64,000 nucleotides of DNA from Egicoccus halophilus (GTDB lineage Bacteria; Actinomycetota; Nitriliruptoria; Nitriliruptorales; Nitriliruptoraceae). The DNA is taken from assembly GCF_004300825.1 (NCBI RefSeq), contig NZ_CP036250.1, forward strand, positions 1,922,001 to 1,986,000, written 5' to 3'. The position numbers were made by a program, and so were the translations under genes. Of the stretch, positions 39,401 through 47,215 are shown one piece after another (position 1 is the stretch's first letter; the number at the start of each line of letters is the position of its first letter). Under the pieces are notes generated by a model. That model was not told the DNA's origin and ran no database searches. It worked only from the letters and a program-made list of their open reading frames with translations.

Positions 39401-41288
39401 GCCGGCGGCGTTGGCGACCGCGGCGGGAACGGCCGGCGTCGGGCTGCTGCGCCGGTGGCCGCTGCGCGACGTCGCCTCGACGGCGACCAGCCTCGCGATC
39501 GCCTCGGTCCCCGAGGGGTTGCCGTTCGTGGCGACCGCCGGCCAGTTGGCGGGGGCACGGCGATTGGCCGCCAACAACGCGGTGGTCCGCAACCCCCGCA
39601 CCGTGGAGGCGCTGGGGCGCATCGACACGCTGTGCGTCGACAAGACCGGCACGCTGACGGAAGGTCGCGTGCGGTTCACCGGGGTGTCCGACGGACGGCG
39701 CACGGTCCACCGCCGGGAGACCGACGACCCGTTGCTGCACCGGATCCTGGCCGCGGGACTGCGCGCCAGCGCGTCGCGCGATGCCGAGGGCAACGGTGTC
39801 GACGAGACCGACGAGGCTCTGCACGTGGCCGCCGACCGGCTCGGGGTCACCCCGGCCGACGGGCGTCCGGGGTGGCAGGTCGTGGCCGACCTGCCGTTCG
39901 ACTCCAGCCGCGGCGTGCACGCCGTGCTGGGACGGGAGCGTCGCCAGCACTACCTCGTCGTCAAGGGGGCGCCGGAGGTCGTGCTCGAGGCCTGCACCAC
40001 CTGGCGCAACGAGGGCGGCGAGGACGTCGCACTCGACGACGACGCCCGCACCGAGGTGCTCGCCTCGGTCGACGCGCTGGCCGGACGGGGCCACCGGTTG
40101 CTCGCCGTGGCCGAGCGTGAGGCGTCCTCGCGACCGGAACTGGAGGAGGAGCGGCTCGAGCGGCTGCGGCTGATCGGCCTCATCGCGCTCGCCGACCCGG
40201 TCCGCGAGACCGCGGCCCAGGCCGTGCAGGGCATCGCCGAAGCCGGGGTGCGCACGATCATGGTGACCGGCGACCATCCGGAGACCGCCCTGCACATCGC
40301 GGCCGAGCTCGGGCTGCCGGGCGAGCGGGCGCTGACGGGCGCGGATCTCGACGAACTCGACGACGAGGCGCTCGCCGCCGCGCTCGACGAGGTCGCGGTC
40401 GTCGCGCGCGTGACCCCGGCCCACAAGCTGCGGGTCGTGCAGACGCTGCAGGGCAACGGGCACGTGGTGGCCATGACCGGTGACGGGGCCAACGACGCGG
40501 CGGCGATCCGGCTCGCGGAGGTCGGTGTCGCGCTGGGCGAGCGTTCGTCGCCGGCGGCGCGCGACGCCGCCGACATCGTGGTCACCGACGACCGCATCGA
40601 GACGCTGATCGACGCGATCGCCGAGGGCCGCGCCCTGTGGGGCTCCGTGCGCGAGGCGTTGGCGGTGCTGGTGGGTGGCAACCTCGGCGAGATCGGGTTC
40701 ACGTCGATCGCGTCGCTGTTCAGCCGGTCGGCCCCGCTGGACCCGCGCCAGTTCCTGCTGGTCAACCTGTTCACGGACCTCGCGCCGGCGGTCGCGATCG
40801 CGGTGCGTCCACCGGAGGACGTCTCGACGGAGACGTTGCTGAAGGAGGGCCCCGAGGCGTCGCTGGGCAGTGCGCTGCGGCGCGACGTCGCGATCCGCGG
40901 CACGGCGACGGCGCTGGGCGCGAGTGCGGCCTGGGCCGCGGCCAAGACGACCGGTACCGCACGCCGCGCCAGCACGGTCGGACTGGTCGCCCTGGTCGGT
41001 ACCCAGCTGGGGCAGACCGTGGCCGCCGGTGGGTGGAAGCGTCCGACGACGTTGCTGACGGGGCTCGGATCGGCCGCCGGGCTGGCCGCCGTCGTGCAGA
41101 CGCCCGGCGTCAGTCAGTTCTTCGGCTGCCGGCCCCTCGGGCCGTTGGGTTGGGCCCAGGCCACCACGGCCGCCGCGGTCGCCACCGCCGGGTCGCAGCT
41201 CGCGTCGCGGGTGGTGGAACGCTCGACGCCGGGCGACGGGTCCGCCGTGGGCGTCGGGAGCGGCGGCGACGCGGACGGTGACGCGTGA
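36402..41288 (+). CDS. Giant CtpI-like P-type cation ATPase with a degenerate N-terminal half
   Basis: 1628 residues from ATG 36402, with AGGAG upstream; length is close to M. tuberculosis CtpI (1632 by memory). The C-terminal half is a full pump: TGES (near 924), catalytic D1080 in DKTGTLTEGRV, KGAPE, and MTGDGANDAAAIR (about 1360). The N-terminal half holds five 8-residue repeats (VDPGSLFD/VDLGSLFD, residues 78-117), an HMA-like domain without CxxC (about 180-255), then a second P-type-like module. There the phosphorylation loop reads VVLDADVV in place of DKTGT (about 483) and the hinge region is recognisable but not catalytic. So one active pump follows an inactive pseudo-pump. Transported ion unknown. 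Confidence 0.85.
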   Translation: MVLGPLRQAASLTWSVATMPARIAGEAFAPETGGAVEPTGADDRAGDTVPVGGNGNGAGPASDAAPASTTNGDEQRHVDPGSLFDVDPGSLFDVDLGSLFDVDLGSLFDVDLGSLFDVDLPAWFDEHTAMPDLHLDEMRGFFEDGAEWVGDAVGEGVELVGDAFGMHRRVWEDEDHDHAQIEVHGLCDPSAVGYRRRLATALSRLDDVRWAEVNAITGRVAVAFDGGQPTLQTLVDLIESVEDAHGVRRGPTTSAAWDTSDRAEHPSDDEPVHRVLAIMAGDALAVGWSLAARLARVRRLPVEIGGLVAVVDNNPWLRLQAERVLGRRVTALVLPLGSAVASGLSQGSLGALLDLAHQATVLGEVRARRHVWHQREPEFYAIHSDEPIEPPDLEPRPVRLPDGPVELAGRRLGQLSMAGFGGTLLATRDPRRAADAFLVATPKAARLGREGFAAHLGRTLAYRGIVPLDASALRRLDRVDTVVLDADVVRRPRWEVRGACTPSGEGVPLELRDRAERLLDADDVEADRRRSGWRLAPLAAVEADADVHVPRGTKARGREITARGGRVLGLVSDGQVVAVVDVVDQLDAGLDAVVDAVRAAGHRLYVAGRAGRVADRIDADGTLPGGRALGEAVRELQADGAVVLVIGRQGHRGLAAADVGVGVVSDTGRPSWGADLILGRELADAATLVQATTVAREVSQRSARFAVGGSALGALVAGTGPREAAGSRGLAMVNGAAAAALAAGTWAAVRLAHRPRPYVPDRVRWHTLTADRALELLDSDAEQGLSVQEARQRRTVSAAGGAEVSPGEPFLAELANPLNPILGVGAGLSATTGSMTDAGLVVGLIGINSLVGGLQRLRADRTVRGLLERDVEEVTVVRDGREHRVREDRLVRGDVIVLHAGDAVPADARVLAGDGCEVDESSLTGESLPVVKSAEPCPEAAIGDRACMLYEDTTISSGTVRAVVVATGEHTEVARSLALAGPPPPTGVELRLEELTKRLLPAALATAAGTAGVGLLRRWPLRDVASTATSLAIASVPEGLPFVATAGQLAGARRLAANNAVVRNPRTVEALGRIDTLCVDKTGTLTEGRVRFTGVSDGRRTVHRRETDDPLLHRILAAGLRASASRDAEGNGVDETDEALHVAADRLGVTPADGRPGWQVVADLPFDSSRGVHAVLGRERRQHYLVVKGAPEVVLEACTTWRNEGGEDVALDDDARTEVLASVDALAGRGHRLLAVAEREASSRPELEEERLERLRLIGLIALADPVRETAAQAVQGIAEAGVRTIMVTGDHPETALHIAAELGLPGERALTGADLDELDDEALAAALDEVAVVARVTPAHKLRVVQTLQGNGHVVAMTGDGANDAAAIRLAEVGVALGERSSPAARDAADIVVTDDRIETLIDAIAEGRALWGSVREALAVLVGGNLGEIGFTSIASLFSRSAPLDPRQFLLVNLFTDLAPAVAIAVRPPEDVSTETLLKEGPEASLGSALRRDVAIRGTATALGASAAWAAAKTTGTARRASTVGLVALVGTQLGQTVAAGGWKRPTTLLTGLGSAAGLAAVVQTPGVSQFFGCRPLGPLGWAQATTAAAVATAGSQLASRVVERSTPGDGSAVGVGSGGDADGDA
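36633..36776. repeat. 24-bp tandem repeats coding VDxGSLFD, five units plus one degenerate
   Basis: Units start at 36633, 36657, 36681, 36705 and 36729, with a degenerate sixth (VDLPAWFD) at 36753. The unit is GTCGACCTCGGGTCGCTGTT plus 4 bases. Near-identity means recent expansion; copy number could vary between strains. It lies in the N-terminal region of the CtpI-like ATPase. Confidence 0.95.
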
Positions 41289-42217
41289 TGGCCCCACTCC
41301 CCGCCGACCGACCGCTCGAGCTGTTGGTGACCGGTGCCAGCGGGTTCGTCGGCGGCGCACTCGTCCCGGCGCTGCTGGCCGGCGGCCACCGGGTCCGCTG
41401 CCTGGTTCGCGAGCCGGACCGCCTGCGGGCGCCGTGGCGCGACCGCGTCGAGGTCCTGCAGGGCCGCGCCGAGGACCGACAGGCCGTCTGGCGGGCCGGG
41501 GACGGCTGCGACGCGGCGTTCTACCTCGTGCACGGGATGGAGGGCCGACTGCGCGGCCTGGTCGACCGCGAGCGGCGCACGGCGGCCGCCTTCGCCGAAG
41601 GCGCCTCGGCCGCCGGCATGCGCCGTATCGTCTACCTCGGTGGCATCGTCGACGAGTCCCGCCTGGCCTTCGTGTCCGACCACCTCTACGCGCGCCACCA
41701 GGCTGGCGTGGAACTGCGCGAGGGTCCGGTGCCGGTCACCGAGCTGCGGGCGGGCATCGTGCTCGGCGCCGGGAGCACGTCGTTCGACCTGCTGGTCGCG
41801 GCCGCCACCGCCCCGTTCGCTCTCGACACGCCCTGGAACCGCTCACGCGTGCAACCGATCGCCGTCAGCGACCTGCTGACGGTCCTGGGGCGCGTCCTCA
41901 CCGATCCACGGGCGGCCGGGGAGGTGCTCGAGGTCGGCGGACCCGACACCTTGAGCTACGCGTCGCTGGTGGAGCTCGTCCGCGAGGAACTCGGGCGGCG
42001 ACCGGCCCGGCGGCTGCGTGTGCCCTACCTGCCGCCGGAGGCCACGGCCCTGGGCGCCGCGGCGCGCGCCGGCACGGACCCGGTCCTGACGTTGGCGCTG
42101 CTGCAGTCGGTCGAGGAGGACGCGGTCGTCCGCGACCCGCGGGGTCGGCGTCGGTACGGCGAACTGTTGGGCACCCCGGTGCGCGCGGCGGTCCGGGCGG
42201 CGCTCGCCGCGCGCTGA
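41288..42217 (+). CDS. NAD(P)-binding Rossmann protein (atypical SDR, NmrA/NDUFA9-like)
   Basis: 309 residues from ATG 41288 (TGATG overlap with the ATPase stop; GTG at 41285 also possible). [21 protein letters not shown] is the nucleotide-binding glycine motif of extended/atypical SDRs. The usual YxxxK active site is not clear, as in NDUFA9- and NmrA-like members that bind NAD(P)H as sensors or chaperones. [21 protein letters not shown] resembles the family's HSM region. Substrate unknown. Coupled to the ATPase, so co-expressed. Confidence 0.78.
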   Translation: MAPLPADRPLELLVTGASGFVGGALVPALLAGGHRVRCLVREPDRLRAPWRDRVEVLQGRAEDRQAVWRAGDGCDAAFYLVHGMEGRLRGLVDRERRTAAAFAEGASAAGMRRIVYLGGIVDESRLAFVSDHLYARHQAGVELREGPVPVTELRAGIVLGAGSTSFDLLVAAATAPFALDTPWNRSRVQPIAVSDLLTVLGRVLTDPRAAGEVLEVGGPDTLSYASLVELVREELGRRPARRLRVPYLPPEATALGAAARAGTDPVLTLALLQSVEEDAVVRDPRGRRRYGELLGTPVRAAVRAALAAR

Positions 42218-42263
42218 GCGTCGTCGGTCCGTGGGCACCGGCGCTCCGGCGGGCCGTGCCCGT

Positions 42264-44492
42264 TCAGCCCCGCGCGTCCGGGAGCGCCCGCTCGCGCAGG
42301 GCATCGACGAGCTGGTCGAGCCCGCGACGGGGTCGCTCGTGCCAGTCGACCGACTGCCACGACTCCCAGGCGTAGCCGGCGGTCACCGCGGCCGGTTCGT
42401 CACCGACGACCACCTGCATCCCGAGCCGTTCCACCGTTCCGGTCGTCGGCTCGCCGTCGGCGTCGGGGACGAGGAACTGCCGCGACGAGGGGTCCGCGAA
42501 GCCGAGCATCCCCCAGGGCAGGGCGAGTTCGACGACGCCGGGACCGGCGTGCCAGGTGGCGTGGGCGTCGAACGCCGTCGCCGTCGGATCGGTCGTGCCG
42601 CGCACCAGCGGGTTGACCTCGTGCCACTCGGCGGGTGCCCGGGCACCGGTCGCGGGCAGGTGCATCGGACGGTTCACCAGCTGACGGACCGGCACCCACG
42701 CACCGGAGCCCGGCCGCAGGTCGGCAGGATCGGCCGGCGGGTAGCCGGCGAGGCCCCCGAGGCGGCGGGTGTCGAGGTCGAGCGAGGCGCGCGCCAGCAG
42801 CCTCGCCTCGCCGTCGGCCAGCGTGAGCAGCACGTCGGCGTCCGCGACCGTCGTCGACGTCGAGGGCAGCGGGCCGCCCCCTTCGCCGGGCACCGCGTCG
42901 AAGGCGATGGTGACGCCACGCCCGTCCTCCCAGGGGGAGCCCTCGAGCAGCACGCGCAGGTACAGCCGCTCGGCGTCGTGGATGGCCCGGACCTCGGCGA
43001 CCGGCCCCGTTCCCTCGTGGATCGCCTGCGTGGTGGTCGGTGCGAACGCCCGACCGGTGCCGTCGATGGTGACGACCCGGCCGTCGGCGCCGGGTTCGAC
43101 CGCCAACAGCCCGAAGTACGACTCGTTGGTGAGCGCGTTGTGCCACATCGCCCGCCGGTCGGCCGGCAGCTCGCGGTCGGCGGTGTTCCAGGTGTGCTTG
43201 AACCACTCGTCGGCCCAGGCGAACAGGAAGGTTCCCGACCATCCGCTGCGGTCCACGACGTCGACCAGGTCGGTCAGGTGCGCCATCGCCTCCGGCTCGG
43301 TGTGTCCGCCCTGGTCGCGGCCGAGTGGGCCGGCGTGGGCGCTGCCGATCGAACTCGGGACCCCGGTCTCGAGCACCACCACCGGCTGGGAGGCGTGGTG
43401 CTCGCGCAGGGCGGCCAGGTATCCCGCATACGGGTCCACCTCGCCGTCGAGTTCGAAGGTGGCGTACTCGTAGCGCTGGAAGTCGGGGTAGTAGGGGTAG
43501 GCGTGGAAGCTCGCGTAGCGGCCGCCGGGCCAGGCGTCGGTGGTGACCACGTGCTCGGCGTCGATGCCGACGAGGTCCTCCTCGGGCAAGGGTTCGCCCG
43601 GGTGGACCAGCGGGTCGGTGGTGGGCCAGTTCGTGAACGTCAGTGGCATCGTGCGGCCGCGCGCCGCCTCCTGGCCGGCCAGGAGGTCCAACATCCGGGC
43701 CAGCCACGTCTCGGTCGGCGACGCGTCGGCGGTGGAGCGGACGTAGGTGCCCGCATGGGCCGGACGTCCGGCATTGTGGCGGTCGGACGCGAGGGTGGCG
43801 GCGGGGTCCAACTCGACGCCCAGCGCCCAGGACACCAGCCAGGGCGAGACGTCGGCGCGGTAGGTGCCCGACGCGAATCCCGGCCGGGGCGGCAGCGTCG
43901 CCTGCCCGTGGACCACCGCGACGGCGGCGGACACGTCCGCCTCCATCCGCTGGACCACCTCGTCCGACCACAGGTCGCGCGAGGACAGGAACTCCTCCTC
44001 GGGGATCCACACCCCGTGCACCAGGTAGAGCGGCCGGTCCGGGTTCGCCTCGTTGAAGGCGAGCAGTTCCTCGTAGAAGTGCGGCGGCAGGATGGTGTAG
44101 ACGCGCACCGCGTGGACACCGGTACGGGCGATCAGCTCGAACCAGCGGACCCACGTCGGCCGGTCGACGGCCAGCTCGCCGGGGGCGTGACCCGGCACGG
44201 TCGCGCCGACGTTGACGCCGGTCAGGTAGTCGACCTCTCCGGAGGCGGTGCGCAGCACCAGGCGCTCGGGACCGTCCTGGTGGGCGATCCGGGTCAGCCC
44301 GTCGACCACCTCGGGATCGGGGGCCAAGGAACCCGGTGGCGTCCAGGACGGCAGGGCCGCCCACGGGTCGACGGCGGCGGCCGCGGCGGCCGCCGGTGCG
44401 ACCTCGGGGCCGTCCTGGGCGCCGCAGCCGGTGAGGAGCGCACACGCGGCGAGCAGTGCGGCGAGCGGGCGACGGTGCACGGCGGTTCCCAC
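42264..44492 (-). CDS. Putative glycoside hydrolase-like lipoprotein with C-terminal domain
   Basis: 742 residues from GTG 44490-44492 (GTG at 44478-44480 also fits). A lipobox LLTGC marks a secreted lipoprotein. Residues 70-430 look like a TIM barrel of GH2/GH5/GH72 kind: [52 protein letters not shown] and [13 protein letters not shown], where the Glu could be the nucleophile, then [14 protein letters not shown]. The last 250 residues form a separate beta-rich domain reminiscent of carbohydrate-binding or surface modules. The exact family is not recognised and catalytic residues are guesses. It probably trims or remodels a glycan at the cell surface. Confidence 0.6.
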   Translation of the reverse strand: MGTAVHRRPLAALLAACALLTGCGAQDGPEVAPAAAAAAAVDPWAALPSWTPPGSLAPDPEVVDGLTRIAHQDGPERLVLRTASGEVDYLTGVNVGATVPGHAPGELAVDRPTWVRWFELIARTGVHAVRVYTILPPHFYEELLAFNEANPDRPLYLVHGVWIPEEEFLSSRDLWSDEVVQRMEADVSAAVAVVHGQATLPPRPGFASGTYRADVSPWLVSWALGVELDPAATLASDRHNAGRPAHAGTYVRSTADASPTETWLARMLDLLAGQEAARGRTMPLTFTNWPTTDPLVHPGEPLPEEDLVGIDAEHVVTTDAWPGGRYASFHAYPYYPDFQRYEYATFELDGEVDPYAGYLAALREHHASQPVVVLETGVPSSIGSAHAGPLGRDQGGHTEPEAMAHLTDLVDVVDRSGWSGTFLFAWADEWFKHTWNTADRELPADRRAMWHNALTNESYFGLLAVEPGADGRVVTIDGTGRAFAPTTTQAIHEGTGPVAEVRAIHDAERLYLRVLLEGSPWEDGRGVTIAFDAVPGEGGGPLPSTSTTVADADVLLTLADGEARLLARASLDLDTRRLGGLAGYPPADPADLRPGSGAWVPVRQLVNRPMHLPATGARAPAEWHEVNPLVRGTTDPTATAFDAHATWHAGPGVVELALPWGMLGFADPSSRQFLVPDADGEPTTGTVERLGMQVVVGDEPAAVTAGYAWESWQSVDWHERPRRGLDQLVDALRERALPDARG

Positions 44493-44584
44493 GGCAGGGC
44501 ACGTGCCCGGGCGACACGCGTCGCCGGTCCGCGTCGGCCGACGACCGGCCGACTACAGCGGTCGGCCGGTCGTCGTCGGCGGGC

Positions 44585-45652
44585 TCACGCCGAGGCGGAG
44601 CGCCCCCAGGCGCCGCTGCGGTGGTCGACGTTGGGCGCGGCGACCTCGCGTCCCATGGCGCCGGCGAACCGGGTCACCGACTCGCGCAGCGGGAGGATGT
44701 CGTCGCGCACCAGCGCCTGCGGCCCGTCGCACAGGGCGAGCTCCGGGCGCGGGTGGACGTCGACGATGATCCCGTCCGCACCCGCAGCGATCGCCGCACG
44801 GGTGAGCGGCAGCACCAGGTCCCGCTTGCCACCGGAGTGCGACGGGTCGACCACCACGGGCAGGTGGGTGAGCGACTGGGCGACGGGCACGGCCGAGACG
44901 TCGAGCGTGTTGCGGGTCATCGGCTCGTAGGTGCGGATACCCCGTTCGCACAGCACCACCTGCAGGTTGCCGGTGTGGGCGATGTACTCGGCCGCCATGA
45001 TCCACTCGTCGATGGTGGCGGTCAGGCCCCGCTTGAGCAGTACCGGCTTGCCGGCCATCCCGACTTCCTTGAGCAACTGGAAGTTCTGCATGTTGCGGGC
45101 GCCGACCTGGAGCATGTCCGCCTTGGCCGCGACCGTCTCCACGTCGGCGGGGGTCACGACCTCCGTGACGAACGGCAGACCGATGTCGCGCGAGACCCCG
45201 TGCAGGATGTCGAGACCGGCCTCGCCGAGTCCCTGGAAGGCGTAGGGCGACGTGCGTGGCTTGTAGGCGCCGCCCCGCAGGATCGACGCGCCGGCCTCCT
45301 TGGCCATTCGGCAGGCGGCGTCGGTCTGGTCCTCGGTCTCCACCGCACAGGGACCGGCGATCAACGTGACCGTGTCCCGACCGATGGGGGTGTCCCCGAC
45401 CCAGACGGTCGACGGACGCGGATGGGTCTCGACGCTGACGAGCTTGTAGGGCTTGCTGACGCGGATGACGTCCTCCACGCCCGGGAAGGCGTGCAGTGGC
45501 AGCTCGGTGAACTGCGTCAGGTCGCCGACGAGTCCGATGATCGTCTGGTGCTTGCCGCGGGAGACGAACGCGTCGCCCCCGAGCTCGTCGATCGCCTTGA
45601 CGACCTTGTCGACGTCGGTGTCGCTCGCGCCGGAGCGCATGACCACGACCAT
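44585..45652 (-). CDS. aroF: 3-deoxy-7-phosphoheptulonate (DAHP) synthase, type I beta with regulatory N-domain
   Basis: 355 residues from ATG 45650-45652, with AGAGGA upstream. It condenses PEP and erythrose 4-phosphate, the first step to Phe, Tyr and Trp. The barrel shows [53 protein letters not shown], and [11 protein letters not shown] with the metal ligands. An N-terminal ferredoxin-like domain (about 1-70, [20 protein letters not shown]) is the type that confers Tyr/Phe feedback inhibition in Thermotoga-like DAHP synthases. A short aromatic leader peptide and a hairpin lie upstream (45717-45851), implying attenuation by aromatic amino-acid supply. Confidence 0.94.
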   Translation of the reverse strand: MVVVMRSGASDTDVDKVVKAIDELGGDAFVSRGKHQTIIGLVGDLTQFTELPLHAFPGVEDVIRVSKPYKLVSVETHPRPSTVWVGDTPIGRDTVTLIAGPCAVETEDQTDAACRMAKEAGASILRGGAYKPRTSPYAFQGLGEAGLDILHGVSRDIGLPFVTEVVTPADVETVAAKADMLQVGARNMQNFQLLKEVGMAGKPVLLKRGLTATIDEWIMAAEYIAHTGNLQVVLCERGIRTYEPMTRNTLDVSAVPVAQSLTHLPVVVDPSHSGGKRDLVLPLTRAAIAAGADGIIVDVHPRPELALCDGPQALVRDDILPLRESVTRFAGAMGREVAAPNVDHRSGAWGRSASA

Positions 45653-45716
45653 CGTGGTGTCCTCTCTGGTCACTGACCCGCTCCCCGGTCGCTGGATCCA
45701 CCTCCGAAAACGTCTG

Positions 45717-45743
45717 AGCCCCGGAGGCGGCGTCCCCGGGGCT
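45717..45743 (-). terminator. Candidate attenuator hairpin between leader peptide and DAHP synthase gene
   Basis: On the minus strand AGCCCCGG (complement of 45736-45743) pairs with CCGGGGCT (complement of 45717-45724), extendable by two pairs, followed six bases later by TTTT. It lies 24 bases beyond the leader stop and 64 bases before the synthase start: the place expected for a transcription attenuator. Confidence 0.6.
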
Positions 45744-45767
45744 TCGAGTCTTGGTGCGGTGGTGGTG

Positions 45768-45851
45768 CTAGTGGCCGACCGCAGCACGCCCGATCCCGGG
45801 CCCGGGAAACACCCGGCCCTGGAACCAGAACAGATACGTCGTGTGCGGCAT
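45768..45851 (-). CDS. Aromatic-rich leader peptide upstream of DAHP synthase
   Basis: 27 codons from ATG 45849-45851 to TAG. Residues 5-11 read TYLFWFQ: Tyr, Phe, Trp and Phe within five positions, plus one more Phe at 15. The ATG is exactly 7 bases after TACGCT (45859-45864 complement), so the transcript likely begins at the start codon and needs no ribosome site. Downstream GC-rich palindromes (CCCGGGCCCGGG inside the gene) and the hairpin at 45717-45743 could form alternative structures. Stalling of the ribosome at aromatic codons would then control the synthase. Sequence shows the peptide and hairpin; attenuation is inference from the classical trp/phe logic. Confidence 0.75.
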   Translation of the reverse strand: MPHTTYLFWFQGRVFPGPGIGRAAVGH

Positions 45852-46025
45852 GGACGGGAGCGTAGCAGCGCCTCGGTGAGGTGGGTGCTCGGTCCACGCA
45901 CCCGCACGCCGGCGTGCGCGGCGAGTCGCTGCCGCCGCGCCTAGGCTGTCGATCAGTGGGTGCGCGCCCACCCGTCCGGAGGCCCGGCGCGCCCGTTCCC
46001 TCTGCCCGCGGCTCTGCGAGATCCC

Positions 46026-47183
46026 GTGACCAGCGACGCCGGTGAGGCCACCGACCGCGTGGCGTGCCAGCACTGCGGCACGCTGGCCGGCGCCGGTGCA
46101 CGGTTCTGTCGCGCGTGCGGCGTGGCGTTGGCCGACGCCACGGCCGAGCACACCGCCTCCGGGGACACCGGCGTGCTCGACGGCGGCCGTGACGCCGACG
46201 GCGGGCGACGGGGCCACACCCGCGGGAGCGGGTCGTCCCCGGACCGCTCGGGACGGCGCGCTCGTCGCCGCAGCACCGAGGAGCAGACCACCGGGGAACT
46301 CGACCGTGCCGCCCGGCCCGGCATCGCGATCGGGGTCGACGGTGACGGCGCGGCGCTGCGGCCGTGCCCCAGCTGCGGCGGGCCCAACAGCGTCCAGCGG
46401 GAGCTGTGCGGCCGCTGCGGTGCCGACCTGGACTCCGGCGCGTCGTTGCCACGTGCCGACGCGGGGCGCGCGACCTCCGGCCGTCCCGGTGAGGAGGACG
46501 AGGTCCGCCGCTCCCGTCTGGGCCCGCTGTTGGCCCTGCTCGGCGTGGTCGGTGCGGCGGTCGCTGGCGTCGCGGTGGCTGGCGCCGGGCCCTTCGGACC
46601 GCCGGGAACGACCGTCCCGGCGGTCGAGTTCGACCCGCTGGGCTACCCGGGCGAACCGGTGCGGCTGCCGGTTGCCGAGATCGCGACCCTGACCACCCTG
46701 CCGCCGCAGGGCAACGAGGTCTACACGGCCGCGCAGATGGTCGACGACGACCCGACCACGGCCTGGAACTCCGACGGCGCCGCCGCCGACACCGAGCACG
46801 GCGTCGGTGAGCGGATCGAACTCGTCCTGGAGCAACCCGGCTGGGTCGACCGGTTGGTGCTGCGCAACGGCGACCAGCGCGACGCCGATGCCTACGCGGC
46901 CAACGCCCGGATCCAGCGGGCACAGCTGACGCTGGACGGTGACGCGGTGGTGATCGTCAACCTGCTCGACGAGGGCCTGGCCGCGCAGGCCGTCGAGTTC
47001 GACGAGCCGGTCCTGACCTCGGCCGTCAGCATCGAGGTCCTCGACACGTTCCCGGGCGACACGCATCCCGACCTGGCCGTGTCCGACCTCGAGCTGCAGG
47101 GCTGGCTCGCTCGCGGCGGGGACGTGGAGGTGGCGCGGGAGCGCGCGTCGTCCGCGCCGGCCATCGGTGGGTCCGACCGCTGA
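46026..47183 (+). CDS. Zinc-ribbon membrane protein with extracytoplasmic discoidin-like domain
   Basis: 385 residues from GTG 46026 (start uncertain; a TAGGCT -10 box lies at 45942-45947). Two zinc ribbons, CQHCGTL...CRACGV and CPSCGGP...CGRCGAD, flank a basic disordered linker. One membrane span (LGPLLALLGVVGAAVAGVAVAG, about 165-190) leads to an outer beta-sandwich (about 215-370) with AAQMVDDDPTTAWNSDG and IELVLEQPGWVDRLVLRNGD. That is the discoidin/NADase-type glycan-binding pattern. The topology (zinc ribbon inside, carbohydrate-binding fold outside) is common beside PASTA kinases in actinobacteria. Function unknown; a substrate or partner of the neighbouring kinase is a guess. It converges with that kinase. 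Confidence 0.65.
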   Translation: MTSDAGEATDRVACQHCGTLAGAGARFCRACGVALADATAEHTASGDTGVLDGGRDADGGRRGHTRGSGSSPDRSGRRARRRSTEEQTTGELDRAARPGIAIGVDGDGAALRPCPSCGGPNSVQRELCGRCGADLDSGASLPRADAGRATSGRPGEEDEVRRSRLGPLLALLGVVGAAVAGVAVAGAGPFGPPGTTVPAVEFDPLGYPGEPVRLPVAEIATLTTLPPQGNEVYTAAQMVDDDPTTAWNSDGAAADTEHGVGERIELVLEQPGWVDRLVLRNGDQRDADAYAANARIQRAQLTLDGDAVVIVNLLDEGLAAQAVEFDEPVLTSAVSIEVLDTFPGDTHPDLAVSDLELQGWLARGGDVEVARERASSAPAIGGSDR

Positions 47184-47215
47184 CGCACCGCCGCGTCACG
47201 CGGGGCCGGTGGCCG

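Noticed and set aside
38412-41360. 982-codon minus-strand frame over the CtpI-like ATPase
   Set aside because: Antisense shadow of a gene with all P-type motifs; Arg/Gln/Gly-rich, no domain.
42231-44930. 899-codon plus-strand frame over the glycosidase-like lipoprotein
   Set aside because: Antisense to a protein with signal peptide and lipobox; no recognisable domain.
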